A stretch of 64,000 bases of DNA from contig JAPTYO010000003.1 in NCBI GenBank assembly GCA_036873135.1, positions 21,166,001 to 21,230,000 on the forward strand. Reading direction: 5' to 3'. Under the pieces are notes generated by a model, which saw only the letters and a program-made list of their open reading frames with translations, did not search any database and had not been told where the DNA came from. Source of the DNA: Clarkia xantiana subsp. parviflora (taxonomy: Eukaryota > Streptophyta > Magnoliopsida > Myrtales > Onagraceae). Position 1 is the first letter of the stretch, and every line of letters starts with the position of its first letter. Position numbers and translations under genes: made by a program. Below, one piece after another: positions 10,319-22,300 of the stretch.

Positions 10319-12311
10319 AAGGAATTACTCAAACGAAAATCATATATGTAATTAATTAGTTTCATTAATAATCTCATCAAATAATAATCACCAAATTACG
10401 TGAAATACCTTGAATGTTTGTACGGTAAACCTTGTTTTAGAGAAGAGAGTGAGACAATAATCCACAGAAAATCGAGGAGTTGAGGATAAATTCATGCTCT
10501 GATTCAATTTTTAAACTTTTTTTACATTTACATTATTTTTTTAAAATAAATAGATTAATAATGAATGGCCAAAATAGAGGGAGCCGCTTGAATATATTTT
10601 TTTGCCGGTAAGACAATTTTGTATGTTAGTGTAATTACGTGATATTATATTATTGGAAGAAAAAAGGTAGGCTAATAGTATAGCGTTATAAATTACCATG
10701 ATAGTTCGACTAGTTATAATTTTCCATTTTTTGACACTAGCGGTGAACCTAGATCTATCTGATTGAACTTTCATGTTCACAAATTAGGGTTTTTTTTTTT
10801 TTCAACTTGCATCCCTAACAGTCTAATATATTCAAGATGTCGTCGATCCATTAAAATTAGTTTGACGCGACTTCTCTTGTGCTAACGTGATATATGTACT
10901 AGTCAGGACCTAATATTTTAATTAAGTCACTACAAGATGACTCACTAAGGAATTTTGAACGTAAAACTAATTTAGATTCGAACCACACATAAAAATAAGC
11001 TCTCTTAAAATAATAATTTTCTCATTTGTATATATATATATACCATTTTTTTTTAGGAACATAAAATATTTTAAAATTATTTCAGTCTTACATATATTAT
11101 TAAATTATTTGTAGAACATATCAAAACAAATTAATTGCAAGATCTTGCCCTAAATCCTTCCATTCATGAATGATGAACTAAACATTTTGGGTTTACCTGC
11201 CAAAGGCTGCCTTATTCACCAACATATATTATATTATTAAAATGAGATGATTTTCTCTATAATAAATAAATAAATAGCAGATATTAGGTTCCAAATAAAC
11301 AATAAATATAATAAGAAATCTCTTATTAGGATGGTAACAAATCTCTTAATATATATTGAATTAAAATTATTACAAGATATGAGATCTTTATTTTTTAGAA
11401 CTTGATTAAAATACAATCAACTACAAATATAATCAAATTAGTAGCTATAGTATTAGTCTATTAGATATATCGAGATCTGTGTATGAATTAGACATTTTCC
11501 ATTGTAATCATATCTAAGAATACCCAAAACTCAGTAAAACCCTAAAAATGAAAAATATGCTTATAAGTTATAGCCTCCGGAACAAGCAGCATGATCAGGG
11601 CCCAGTGTATGTCTGAAAATCTGATCCCAAGTTCAAGTAGGGAAAAATAAATGAATTTCACTTCGCTACAATTTTTTTAATTTCTTTACGAATTTATTAT
11701 GGATACACGTCAAAACGCTGTGGCAATTAAATGCTTATTTTATGTCCATTTAACATATATTATATAAATGTTGTAATTTGCTCTAAAAGATAGCATTTGA
11801 TAATTGAGTCAAAATTTAATTAGCGATTTAGCTATCAATTAACTTAAAAAAAAATATAACCACTGTTAAGAGGTTGACTTGATGATCACAAAGGCAAATA
11901 ACGAGAGAATCTTCAGAGAATTGCATGATCTTATATGGCCTGCTCTCAAGTCTCTACCATGGGCCCATGGCACTGATAATCTTCAGTTAAGAGCATGATA
12001 ATTACACTAAAGAACACCCATCATAAAAAATCAGAGACCACACCATGCCGAATTACTCCGAAAAACACGAAAAACCTTTCAAGAAACATTAATCCGATCC
12101 GACCCAACATTACTCAACTGAAACAACCCATTAATCATCAAGAGATAGCGAAAGTAGTAGTACATACACAAACGATACAACAGACCGAAAAATGGTGTAA
12201 TCTGCGGCATGTGTGAAAGTTAAGACTAATCACTCGACCAACTGTCCTAAAATGTAATAGGTGAAGGCGTGATTATATCTTTATACTTCAACAGCATGTC
12301 CTAACGTATAT
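10230..12311. other. Intergenic region with no gene recognised
   Basis: This is AT-rich sequence between two divergent-to-repeat flanks: the upstream side of the ARR-like gene on the left and the 3' end of the PGAP3-like gene on the right. Apart from the right arm of the 10165 MITE I see only (TA)n tracts near 11030 and 11220 and no coherent frame. Confidence 0.6.
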
Positions 12312-14685
12312 CTATTTCACCTTCTTGTATAGGGCAGTTGTCCTCTGCTCGGCATCGTCCCTAACAAAGCTCCACCACAGATACGTGAGCGGGATGGTGG
12401 TGGCGTGCCAGAGGGCATGGGCATCCACGAACCCGAGATAGGGCGGGAAGTCGTAGATTTCTAATAGCATTGCGAGTGCACCTCCGACCACCACCACCCA
12501 CAGCTTCCACCGAGATGGGTGGTGTGTCACTCCAGCCCAGATTGCCCATATTAGAAGCTGACCAATCCCCATTGCTAAACACACTTTCATATTCAGGCCT
12601 GCAATTTCATCATCAGTTTCAATCTCCATTTCCCACTGTTTTAATGGATATTGTACTTGATGTTTGGTTTCTTGCTTCTCTAGGTGTGGTACTGACAGCA
12701 TGACACTATTTGCTATTGTGTTTTTTTACACTAAAATGTAGCCAAGAATAAAATGCTCTAATGCGTGGCAAAAAATGGATGAATTTGACGAAGAATGAAT
12801 ATAGAAAAAATATTTTGGACATTTCATCAAAATATAATCAAACGGTCACATTTGCAAACATATGTAACTAAAAAGCACACATTTGAACCAATACGTCACA
12901 TTGACAAACTTAAGTAACTAAAGTATGTATTAACCCTTTAATGTATTGTACTTGATGTTAGCTTTCTTGCTTCTCTAAGTGTGGTACTGACAGCATGACA
13001 CTATTTGCTATTGTGTGTTTTACACTAAGATGTAGCCAAGAGCAAAAGGCTCTAACGCAAGGGATGTATGGCAAACAACAGAATGGAATTCTATGCAGTG
13101 AAGCATCAAGAAAAGGACAAAAAATGGAAATTTCCTAAAGTGCACATGAAAAGGAAATTTCTAGGGTGATACATCGAGGCCAAAATAAAGATGTCGTGTA
13201 CCAGAATCTACAAGAGATATATAAAAATATTGTGTGTCTCATCATGGACTGATGTAAAGGAGATGAGAGAGATATAATTACCGTAATCAAGCTTGTACAA
13301 GTTTAGATACAAGATATGGGTTGTGACGAATGCAAGAAGAGGTGCAGCTACCATGACTCGGGCAGCTTCGTCTCTCACATTGAAAGCTCTCATTATAGAC
13401 AATATGAGAGAAAACCCCAGTAATGCCACTGCGGATGAGTAATCTAGCTTTTCAGTCAGCTCGACATCCCTGATCAAACTTACAAGTTAGCTGCTAACTG
13501 AATTACCAAGATGTGACACCAAAGCTTACTGATAAGTTAATGCTAGCAAATTGATGTATCATCAATAGGAGAAACAAAAATCCACATTTGACGTATGAAA
13601 TTGCACATCGTAATGAACATGCTTTTGTTTATCTTCATCGGTCAATGCTTTGTTAAAGAATTTAGTGTAACTTCAGAGAGCACCAAAGCCACCTGTTTAG
13701 TTTAACTCATGCACATGGGTGCTTCTAACTATAGTTTTCTGGTGTCCTAAGTCATCTAAGTGATATCAACATGATACTGCATAGTGAAGTAATAGATTGA
13801 CTGGACCCCCACATAAGAAGTGGATCAAAAGATAGCAAGACAAGGAGAAATGTTTACCGACTATGAAAAACAGAACTCCAAAACCAGGAATTCATAGCTA
13901 GGATGCCATAGATGTGCCACAACCCAGTGTATTCGTAGTACGTTTTCTTGTTTGGTCTCAAAGGCAGCTTGTAGTACATGAGAATGAAAAAAGAGAGCCA
14001 TCCATGGAACTGCACCGCAAGATTAAGTGCAGAGAGGGCTACAGAGACAGGTTCCTGGGACACTTACTCAATCAATTTCGGAAAGAAGGTTCTTAATAAA
14101 ACTGAACTTAAGAATTGCAACTGAAAACAGAACCTGAATTCCGTAAACTCGGATAAAAGGCCACTTTCCATGATACTTAACGGGCTGGCTACCGAGTTTC
14201 AGTCTTTCTTCTTCCCTAGAGAGCATACAGTGATACCTACAGTCACTGAGGCAGTCCCATTGCTTCCATTTCAAGTAAAGCGGCTCTTGTAGATACCACG
14301 GACCATCAATCGGATTCCCATCAGATGAGAATTTACAGTGCTGAAAGCATTGGTCACCCACACATCCAGATTTCTCACATCCCTCAACACAAGACCTAAA
14401 AACACATCCGTACAATAAATTGAGCTACTAGAAATTTCGATTTTACTGAACATCAATCTTAATTACAAGTCGAAATGAAGATAACAGTAATTGAAACTAG
14501 CTGATAAACTAGCAACATGAACTAAGGATTCAAGGACCAAGGAACAGATCAAACTCAGGTACAAAAATGCGCCATTAGAGAGAAGCTGACCTGTAAACTG
14601 GATCGGCGTCTCCGGCACTGGCGTCAAGCACATCAAACAGGCAATAAACGAGAACAGAGAGCAGAATCCAGCGGCGAAGAGCCAT
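12312..14685 (-). CDS. PGAP3: PER1/PGAP3-family post-GPI-attachment protein
   Basis: Five exons fit on the minus strand (14685-14591, 14395-14134, 14054-13858, 13469-13282, 12598-12312) and give 342 residues, the normal family length. The ATG at 14685 opens a signal peptide (MALRRWILLSVLVYCLFDVL). A Cys-rich lumenal part follows (CVEGCEKSGC, CFQHC, CLSDCRYHC), then about seven membrane segments. Family residues are visible: FHGWL, the WSSVFHSRD block and DAHALWHATTIPL near the C-terminus, the Ser/His/Asp pattern of the CREST membrane hydrolases. Known homologues act in the ER/Golgi and remove an acyl chain from GPI anchors so that lipid remodelling can proceed. The protein ends in a dilysine-like KKVK, compatible with ER retrieval. 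No defect is seen. Confidence 0.95.
12641..13060. repeat. Direct duplication inside PGAP3-like intron 4
   Basis: Segment 12641-12766 recurs at 12938-13060. Both contain TGGTACTGACAGCATGACAC and ATTTGCTATTGTG; they differ by scattered substitutions. The space between holds a repeated GTCACATT(T/G) phrase. Confidence 0.9.
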
Positions 14686-16014
14686 TAGATTGATCGATAC
14701 ACGAAGTCAACAGCAGCAAGAGGTAGGAGAAGGATCTTCAAGGTGGAATCAGGAGTCGACGGTGAAGGAAGAAAGCGGTGGAATGCAAAGCATTCCAAGA
14801 TCGACGGGGAATTCTAGGGTTTAGTGTTGGATGGAATTGGAGGTGAGGCTTGTGAGAGAGGTTTTGTTTTGGATCTTCCCAAGAATCGTGGGACGGAGAG
14901 GGAGGGAGAGACTAGTACTGGACAGAGACTAGCTGAGGAAGGAGACTGGAATATCCGTGAAGAAGAAAGAGCTAGCTGATCTCCGAGAAGAAGAGACTTG
15001 ATCTGCCACGTGGACCGCGGTGGGGATACCTTCACGTGGTTTCTTCTTGGGGGTAACAACTGAAAAAATCGTCCAATTCCAAAAAAAATAATTTAAAAAT
15101 CATATAGAAATATATTATTTAATTATGAAAATATCTATATCTCATCTCATGCCGAAAATAAAATTTCCAATGAATAGTATCTTCTTTTTCTCCAATTTTA
15201 AAGTTTTATTTAAAGAATTAATTATATAGTTTTATGTTTTTTTTTTAATATATAGTTGTGTTTGTTGAACGGTTTGGTCAGAATAACCGTAGATGATAAA
15301 ATTCTTAACCTGACCAAACTATTAACCCAATACAATATGACTTTGAAAAAAACACTATAAAACTAATAAAATTTAAATGCTAAAACATTATTGTGTTGGG
15401 TGAACGCTTTTGACAATTAACCCTAAACGAGTTGAAAGACGAGGATGGAAGAGGATGAGTTGAAGAATGATTAGGTAGACAGTCATTGGAGGTTGGGATT
15501 CTCAAAGATGCCCTAGAAAATGTTTTATGACTTTCAGGTCTCAGAATTTTAAAGTGTTGCATCGTCACTTCATCCATCCTCATCCAACGATGACTCCTGA
15601 GCGTAAGGGTGATAGAAGGATGATGACTCAAATGGGAAGGAGGGAGGATGAGAAAATTCATCTAAGGATGTAGAGGAGTCGGAAGATGACTATGGACGAT
15701 TTGTAGGATTCATATAAGTCTTCGGAGGAGGATAAGGATTTGTCGGGAGAGGAGAAACGAAGAGTCAAAGGAAGAGTAGAAGAAGGAAATGAGTCGTCGT
15801 AGGAGTCGATGTCGATGTCAGAAGAGTAGGATGATGAGGATAATGAAAAGGATGAGGAGTTTTAAAATTAGCTATATGTAAAACATAAACATAATTATAT
15901 TAAAAATGAACATAGTTGTATTTACATCTTTTGGCATTTTACAGCTCTATTATATATAGCATTATTTTTATTTTTTATACAACCCGCAATTCATTTTTGT
16001 GTATTACATAACCA
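14686..16014. other. PGAP3-like upstream region and unassigned sequence
   Basis: From 14686 to about 15060 is the 5' leader/promoter side of the minus-strand PGAP3-like gene, with an ACCCTAGA telo-box-like site (minus strand of 14813-14820) and CCACGTGG at 15005-15011 and CACGTGG at 15033. A GA/GAT-rich stretch at about 15430-15865 looks like eroded coding sequence but gives no frame I can name. Confidence 0.5.
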
Positions 16015-16020
16015 TATTAT

Positions 16021-16340
16021 ATGGATGTTGGTGGTAAATTGGTAATGCAGCAGGATACAACGATGAAGCTTTGTTTTGAGCAGAATGATGCTACTTTACT
16101 GAAATGTGATAATGAAGTAGTTATTGAGATAACAGCAAACCTTACGTTTCACAAAAAAAAAAAAAACATAGAAATTGATTGTTATTTCGTTCGTGAAAAT
16201 TTGATAAAAGGGTGATCGAAACAAATTTTGTTGTATCACAACAACAATTAAGTGCTTTTTTTACTAAATCATTTGATTGAAAACAGCAGGTAACTTGATA
16301 CTTACTAAGTTTAGTGTGAAAAATCTATTTTGTATTGAAG
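16021..16340 (+). pseudogene. Ty1/copia RNase H C-terminal remnant
   Basis: The frame from 16021 contains LKCDNEVVIEITANLTFH and IEIDCYFVRENLI; a frameshift later, TNFVVSQQQLSAFFTKS follows. These match the copia RNase H end, typically (C)DN-AA--IA-NP-FH, KHIE-D-HFVR and T-QLADIFTK. A purine-rich tract near 16340-16357 could be the polypurine tract. The rest of the element is not recognisable upstream. Confidence 0.8.
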
Positions 16341-16399
16341 GAAAAAGGAGGAGAAGAAATTTGAATGAATTTTGAGAGCTATAACTCTGTAGGGATTGT

Positions 16400-17162
16400 T
16401 TTGTATCTTTTATTAATGTTGATGACCAACATTTAATTTCAGCTCTTAAATATTTGGAACAAGGATCAACTAACTATAACTACTATAAATGTTACTCCTT
16501 TATAATAAGTTCAAATGAATTAGAGATTGTGAGTTTGGAAGATTTACTTTCATTTCATTTCATATTTATAATCCACTATGTTTCTTGAGTTTCAAGTTTT
16601 CTTCAATTTGGCTTCTGAATCCCATCATTAAGTCTCAATCGAGGTAGGGATTTAAAACAATTTTAATTTGGACAAACTAAGCATATTTATACGGGGAATC
16701 AAATGGATTAAAGAAGTATACTTTTTGAGTCTTAAGACACATCCGTTGAGTCTTTATAATCGAAAAATATTTTTAACTACCAATTTTATCATTTATTAAT
16801 TGTTTATATCTTTTATTAATGCTGAGGACAAACGTTTAATTTCAGCTTCTAGCTTCTTATTTAGTTGGAACAATGATCAACTAACACTAACTAACTACTA
16901 TAAATGTTACTCCTTTGTAATAAGTTCAAGTAAATTTGAATTAGAGATTGTGAGTTTCGAACATCCCTTACCTCAGTTCAAATTTCTAATCCATTATGTT
17001 TTTAAGTTTCAAGTTTTTGCTCAGTTTAGCTTTAGAATTCTCATCGTTCGTTGAGTCTCAATCGAGGTAGGACTCATAATCAAAACAATTTTAATTTGAA
17101 CAAACTAAGCATATTTATAAGGGGGAAATCAAATGGATTAAACAAGTAGACTTTTTGAGTCC
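16400..17162. repeat. Tandem duplication of about 400 bp
   Basis: Sequence 16400-16735 recurs at 16801-17162 in the same orientation; both hold ATCTTTTATTAATG, CTACTATAAATGTTACTCCTT and GAATTAGAGATTGTGAGTTT-type blocks. It lies just 3' of the copia RNase H remnant and may be derived from its LTR. Confidence 0.85.
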
Positions 17163-17566
17163 AAACACTTCTGTTTATTTTTTGTAATATAAATATATTT
17201 TTAACCATAATTTTTATTATTTATTATGAGTTTACCCGATACAAATTGAGACTATTTTAAATGTGCAACAAATACATTACGAATGATACCCGTTAACAGT
17301 ACTCCTAAAAAGAAGAAAAACATATATCCACTTCATAGCAATGGACACCTATAAATAAAAGTTAGATACACCACACAAATAGAACCATATATATATATAT
17401 GTACTAAATAAAATGGTTTGTACAATAATTTCTATTAATAACATTTTACTCTTAAAATGGTATTAATTTTAGGAGCATTCTAAATTGCAGACATATGTAA
17501 AATACAAATGAATATATAAATATAATCATCGAATCTTAAATTTCAAAATATGTACCTCCACTTATG

Positions 17567-17984
17567 AGAGCATCCACAGTGGTATTACGTAAAGAATACG
17601 TAAACGCGGGTCCTACATGTTTATTTAAGTAAAACAACAAAAACTATCTACAGTGGTTTTACATAGCATTCCTTAAAGATGGGACCCACACGTAAATTTA
17701 TGTTTTTACATAAAGCATTCCTTAAATTTAAGTAATGCACTATGTATTACGTAACCAATTTTTTATTATAATTTAATTCATTTAATAATTAATGCTAATA
17801 TCTTATTGGTGGTTGTTGGAAAATTTAATAATAAAATATATTTAAGGAATATGTTTAAGTAATACGATTGCAGAGAAAATATTTTTACGTGTGTCTTAAA
17901 TTTACGTTTTACTTAAAGTGTACATAAATGTCTACGTGGCAACTTTAAAAAATACAATTTAGGTAAAACCATTGTGGATGCTCT
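17567..17984. mobile_element. MITE with GAGCATCCACA termini
   Basis: The terminal inverted repeats are AGAGCATCCACAGTGGT at the left and ACCATTGTGGATGCTCT at the right, one mismatch in 17. The length is 418 bp with no coding frame. A second copy in reverse orientation lies at about 28110-28397. Confidence 0.9.
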
Positions 17985-18001
17985 GAGTTCTCTAAATTAG
18001 A

Positions 18002-19021
18002 TAGGGCTGGGCATGGTTCGGTTTTTGGCCGAACCGGTTCAGAACCGAACCGGAACCAGATTTTAGGTCCTAAAACCGAACCATAGGTGAACCGGTTTTG
18101 AACCGGTTCGAACCGATTTTGAACCTTTTTTAATTTTTTTTTTTACTAAAATTCAAAATATACACCTTTTTTTTTTACTAATATTCAAAATATACAGCCA
18201 ATATAGAACTATTCCTGAGTTAAGTTTCGAGTTTAAAACTAAACTCAATTGATTGTAGAACTGATATGAGTTAACATAATATATAATAACTATATATAAG
18301 TAAACAAACCTGCTACGACCACCTATATATCCAATATGAACCAAACTCAAATAGTGAAGGATCTACCCTATGGGTGTAAACGATTCAAGCTACTTGTGAG
18401 CTTCTCGAGATCGGTTTGGTCGATATTCAAATTCGACTCGCTAAATTTCGAGTCGAGTTGAACTTTTTTTTATACCGAGGCGAGTTCGAGTTCACTTGTA
18501 CTCGACTCGAGAGGCTCGCGAGCCTAATCGAGCATTTTTGTTTTGCATATTCGAATCGAGTTCGAGTTTGAGTTTTTCGAGTTTTACGTAATAATATTAT
18601 ATATGTATATATTGAGTCGAGGAAGAGTTCGACCTCGAGCTAAGATGCACCATTTATTATTTAATTGAATTTTTAACCTTATCGAGTCGAGCTCGAGCTT
18701 GAAAAATTAAGGCTCGGTCGAGTTCGAGCTCGAGTAAACTGAGTCGAGTCGAGCTTACCGGATACTCGGCTTGTTTATAGCCCTTTAATCTACCAAAAAA
18801 AAAATGCAAGAGTGTGTTACTATTTAACAATTTAGGCTTTATGTAATAAAAGTGGTTCTGAAAAACTGGTTCAAAACCGATTCGGAACCTGTTTTGAACC
18901 AGTTGAAAACCGCTCCATATATTCATTATCAAAATCGAACCATTTAAGAACCGGTTCAGTCAAAACCGGTTTGTAATGGTTCGGTTCGGTTCGCCCGAAC
19001 CGGTTTTTATGCCCAGCCCTA
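18002..19021. mobile_element. Non-autonomous hAT element with 8-bp target duplication
   Basis: The ends are TAGGGCTGGGCATGG and, inverted, ATGCCCAGCCCTA. Exact 8-bp direct repeats AAATTAGA lie at 17994-18001 and 19022-19029, as expected for hAT. Long sub-terminal stretches are built from AACCGGTTC and GGTTCGGTT repeats in both orientations. No transposase frame is seen. A second element is inserted at 18368-18787. Confidence 0.9.
18368..18787. mobile_element. Nested inverted-repeat element inside the hAT element
   Basis: ATCTACC occurs directly on both sides (18361-18367 and 18788-18794). The ends GGGTGTAAACGATTCAAGC and (inverted) GGGCTATAAACAAGC are imperfect inverted repeats. The interior is full of GAGTCGAG/CTCGACTC and CTCGAGCTC repeats. 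Probably also an hAT-type non-autonomous element. Confidence 0.75.
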
Positions 19022-19252
19022 AAATTAGATTATGAAATTTACAAATGCTACAAATTCAAATGTATTTATACTTCACGTCTTCAATGCATTTTAACATTAA
19101 AATTAAAATTTTACATCATGCCATTTTTCATCTTTTACCCGAATCATACCAACTCGGCAAGGTTAGTAGGTACTACACTCCTACTAGATCGCCACCTCCT
19201 ACTAATATTGTCTTGTTGCGAGAGTACAGTCGCTACTAGACGACACAGTTTC

Positions 19253-19259
19253 CCACGTG
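19253..19259. promoter_or_regulatory. G-box upstream of ABCB28
   Basis: CCCACGTGG lies about 140 bp before the ABCB28 start codon. CACGTG is the core bound by plant bZIP and bHLH factors; whether it is used here is an inference. Confidence 0.4.
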
Positions 19260-19396
19260 GTCCGGTTCTTGCCTTTGCCCACGGTCGCGAGTGCCGGCAA
19301 CGCGCGTCCATCGACGTCCATTTGGACCGCACGGCGCAAACAACCCGATCAATCCCGTTTCTCTCTAACAGATAACCCAGCAACCAACCCTACGCC

Positions 19397-22300
19397 ATGG
19401 CATTGGCGATTCCAACTATCCCGACCCGATTCCAACCGTCGAACCTCCACGCGCCGCCCAGACGACGACTCGGGCTCAGACCATCCTCCCTCTACCGACC
19501 CAATTTCCCGACAAGGCGACCACTTTCCTTCTCTCTGCCCAGAAAATCGAACCGTAGCACCACAGCGACGGCAGCGTACGTGACCGGACCGGCGTCGGAC
19601 CCAATCTTCAGCGAACCGAATCCAAAGTTCGACAGCTCGAGCGACGGCGAGGCCTTGCCGAGGAACGTGATCGGGTGGGGCCTGCTATGGCGGTTACTGA
19701 TGAACCACAAGCTCAGACTTACTGTCGCGGCTCTCACCCTCGTTGGATGCTCTGCTTGTACACTATCGATGCCCATCTTTTCCGGTCAGTAGAATCTCAA
19801 AACAGAGAAATTGGCAGCAGCTTATCATGTTTGATTGAAACTACTCAATTGTGAATTTTGTGATTTTTAGCAGCTAGCTGAGTTTTACTCGAAAATGCAA
19901 GAATGCAACTAGCTAGCTAAACTTTTTCTTGAATTTCTGTGAATGTGTGATATCTCTGTTCAATTTGACCTTACAATTTAACTGAATTTGTCACTTGCTC
20001 CTCATGTGATTGACTGGATACCCGGAGAAACAATGACAATCCGATCCCATTTTGAGGAACACTTGATAAATTTTAAATTTTGAGGTGAAATTAGACGGAG
20101 TCACTTAATTGGTAGCAGATTATCATGTTGATTGAAACTACTGAATTGTGATTTTTGTGATTTTTAACAGCTAGCTGAATTTTACTCGAAAATGCAAGTA
20201 TGCAACTAGCTAGCTAATTTTTTTCTTGAATCAGAGTTTTGTGAATGTGCAACTAGGGTTTCTGGCATTAAAATTTGATAGAATTTGTCACTTGCTCCTC
20301 ATGTGATTGACCGGATAACTGGAGAAACAACGACAACCCGAATACATGGCAAATAACGTTAAATTTTGAGGTGAAATTAGATGGAGTTACATAATTGCTC
20401 ATTCATGGAAGTACAGATAGCTATCTGGTTAAAAAAAATGTTCAGCTAGCTGTTTGGTTATTTACCTTTGTGAATTGTGATAACTGACAAGCTCGGATTG
20501 TTAGGTGAAGACATGGTTTAACTTAAACAAGTTGTATATTGTTTCAATGTAGGGCAATTTTTCGAAGTTCTGATCGGTGCCAGACCGGAGCCATTGGTGG
20601 GGCTTCTTGGCAGGATAGGGCTATTGTATATGATGGAGCCAGTTTTCACTGTTCTATTCGTTACCAACATGAACACTGTCTGGGAAAAAGTTATGTCAAC
20701 TCTTCGAGCTCTTATATTCAGAAGGATACTCATTCAAAAGGTGATCTTCTATTTTCACCTCGTGTTTATGGAAATATGGTAACTTATGTTTCTGAAATAA
20801 GGCCATTTATTGATGAAGAGCTATGTACTTTTATGTATCCTTCATTCCCCAAAGGTTGTCTTTTTTAGGTGTTTCTAGATCTTTAACATGTTACTCTTCT
20901 TTTGTATGCAGGTGGAGTTTTTCGATCGCTACAAGGTACATTCACTTACTAGAAGTCCTTAAAAGCTCGTATTTTTGCTGATCTTAAATGATTTCCTCTC
21001 ACCAGATTGATATTACTAGTGTTTTGAAAGATTGATATATGAAGTTTTGGACTTGAAATAATAGATTTCTGCTGTTTTTTAAGTTTTAAGGATTTTTTGT
21101 GTTAATTCATGCTTTGAACCTCAGGTTGGTGAACTGACCGGTCTATTGACATCTGACTTGGGTTCGCTTAAAAATGTTGTGAGTGAAAACGTCTCAAGGG
21201 ATCGAGGATTTAGGGCATTATCCGAGGCAAGCTACTCTACATATTCACAAATGTGAGCTTTATGCTGCTAATATATGAGCATGTATAACATTAATCATCG
21301 CCTATTCAGAACCGAGACTTTTCTGCAATTTTTTAATCAGTTCGTAAAATCCATTCCCTCAGGTAGATTCAGAGTTAAAGTATTCCTTATGCTCTATGCA
21401 TCAGGATTTAAACCCGAGTTTCTTGCATTATTTTCTTGCAGATCCTTGGAACAATAGGCATATTATTCACTTTATCCCCTCAACTCGCTCCCATTTTGGG
21501 CATTCTAATGCTTACGGTTTCTGTTTCAGTTGGTAATGGATCTACCGATTCGTTGTGTAATTTTATGTATCTTATTCTAGTTTGTTATCTACAATGTTTA
21601 TAACTATGTGTAATCTTTTCTAAAAGCTTTATACAAGAGATCAACAGTGCCAGTTTTCAAGGCTCATGGAATGGCTCAAGCGTCTATATCAGACTGCGTA
21701 ACAGAGACATTTTCTGCTATTCGAACCGTAATTTCTTTTATAAATTTATGTAAGCTTGTAAAATTCATCTGGTATTGCGGTTCGTTCAATTCACATGAGA
21801 TTTTGCAGGTTAGGTCCTTTGGTGGGGAGAAGCGTCAGATGTTCATGTTTGGTAGTCAGGTTATTATTCTCAGTTCTACTTATTCGACCATTATACATTA
21901 TATAGATGGCATTTCGATTCATCGCTTAAAACAATTCACTTTCTTCAGGTTCTAGCGTTTCAGAAAAGTGGAATAAAGCTCGGAACTTTCAAATCCTTAA
22001 ACGAGTCATTAACTAGGGTTGCCGTGTATATCTCTTTACTCACTTTGTATTGCCTCGGAGGAAGCAAAGTCAAGTCGGTAAGCTTTCCTAGCTTCTTACC
22101 ACCCTATTTGTGTTTCGTCCGTAATTTGCTTATTCTTCTACAATTTAAATTCGTCTTAAATGTATGGTTAAGAATCTAATCATAGTCCCAAGTTTGCGTC
22201 ATGTTGCTTTTAGGTGTCCTAGGTTTAAATTCTTACTAATAGGTGTCCCAGGTTTCGTTTTTGTTGCCTTTTGGTTTTCCGTCAATTTTTTCTATTAAAT

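Noticed and set aside
11995..12216. 73-codon plus-strand frame
   Set aside because: Low-complexity Asn/Lys/Thr translation of AT-rich DNA with no neighbours, no domain and no codon signal.
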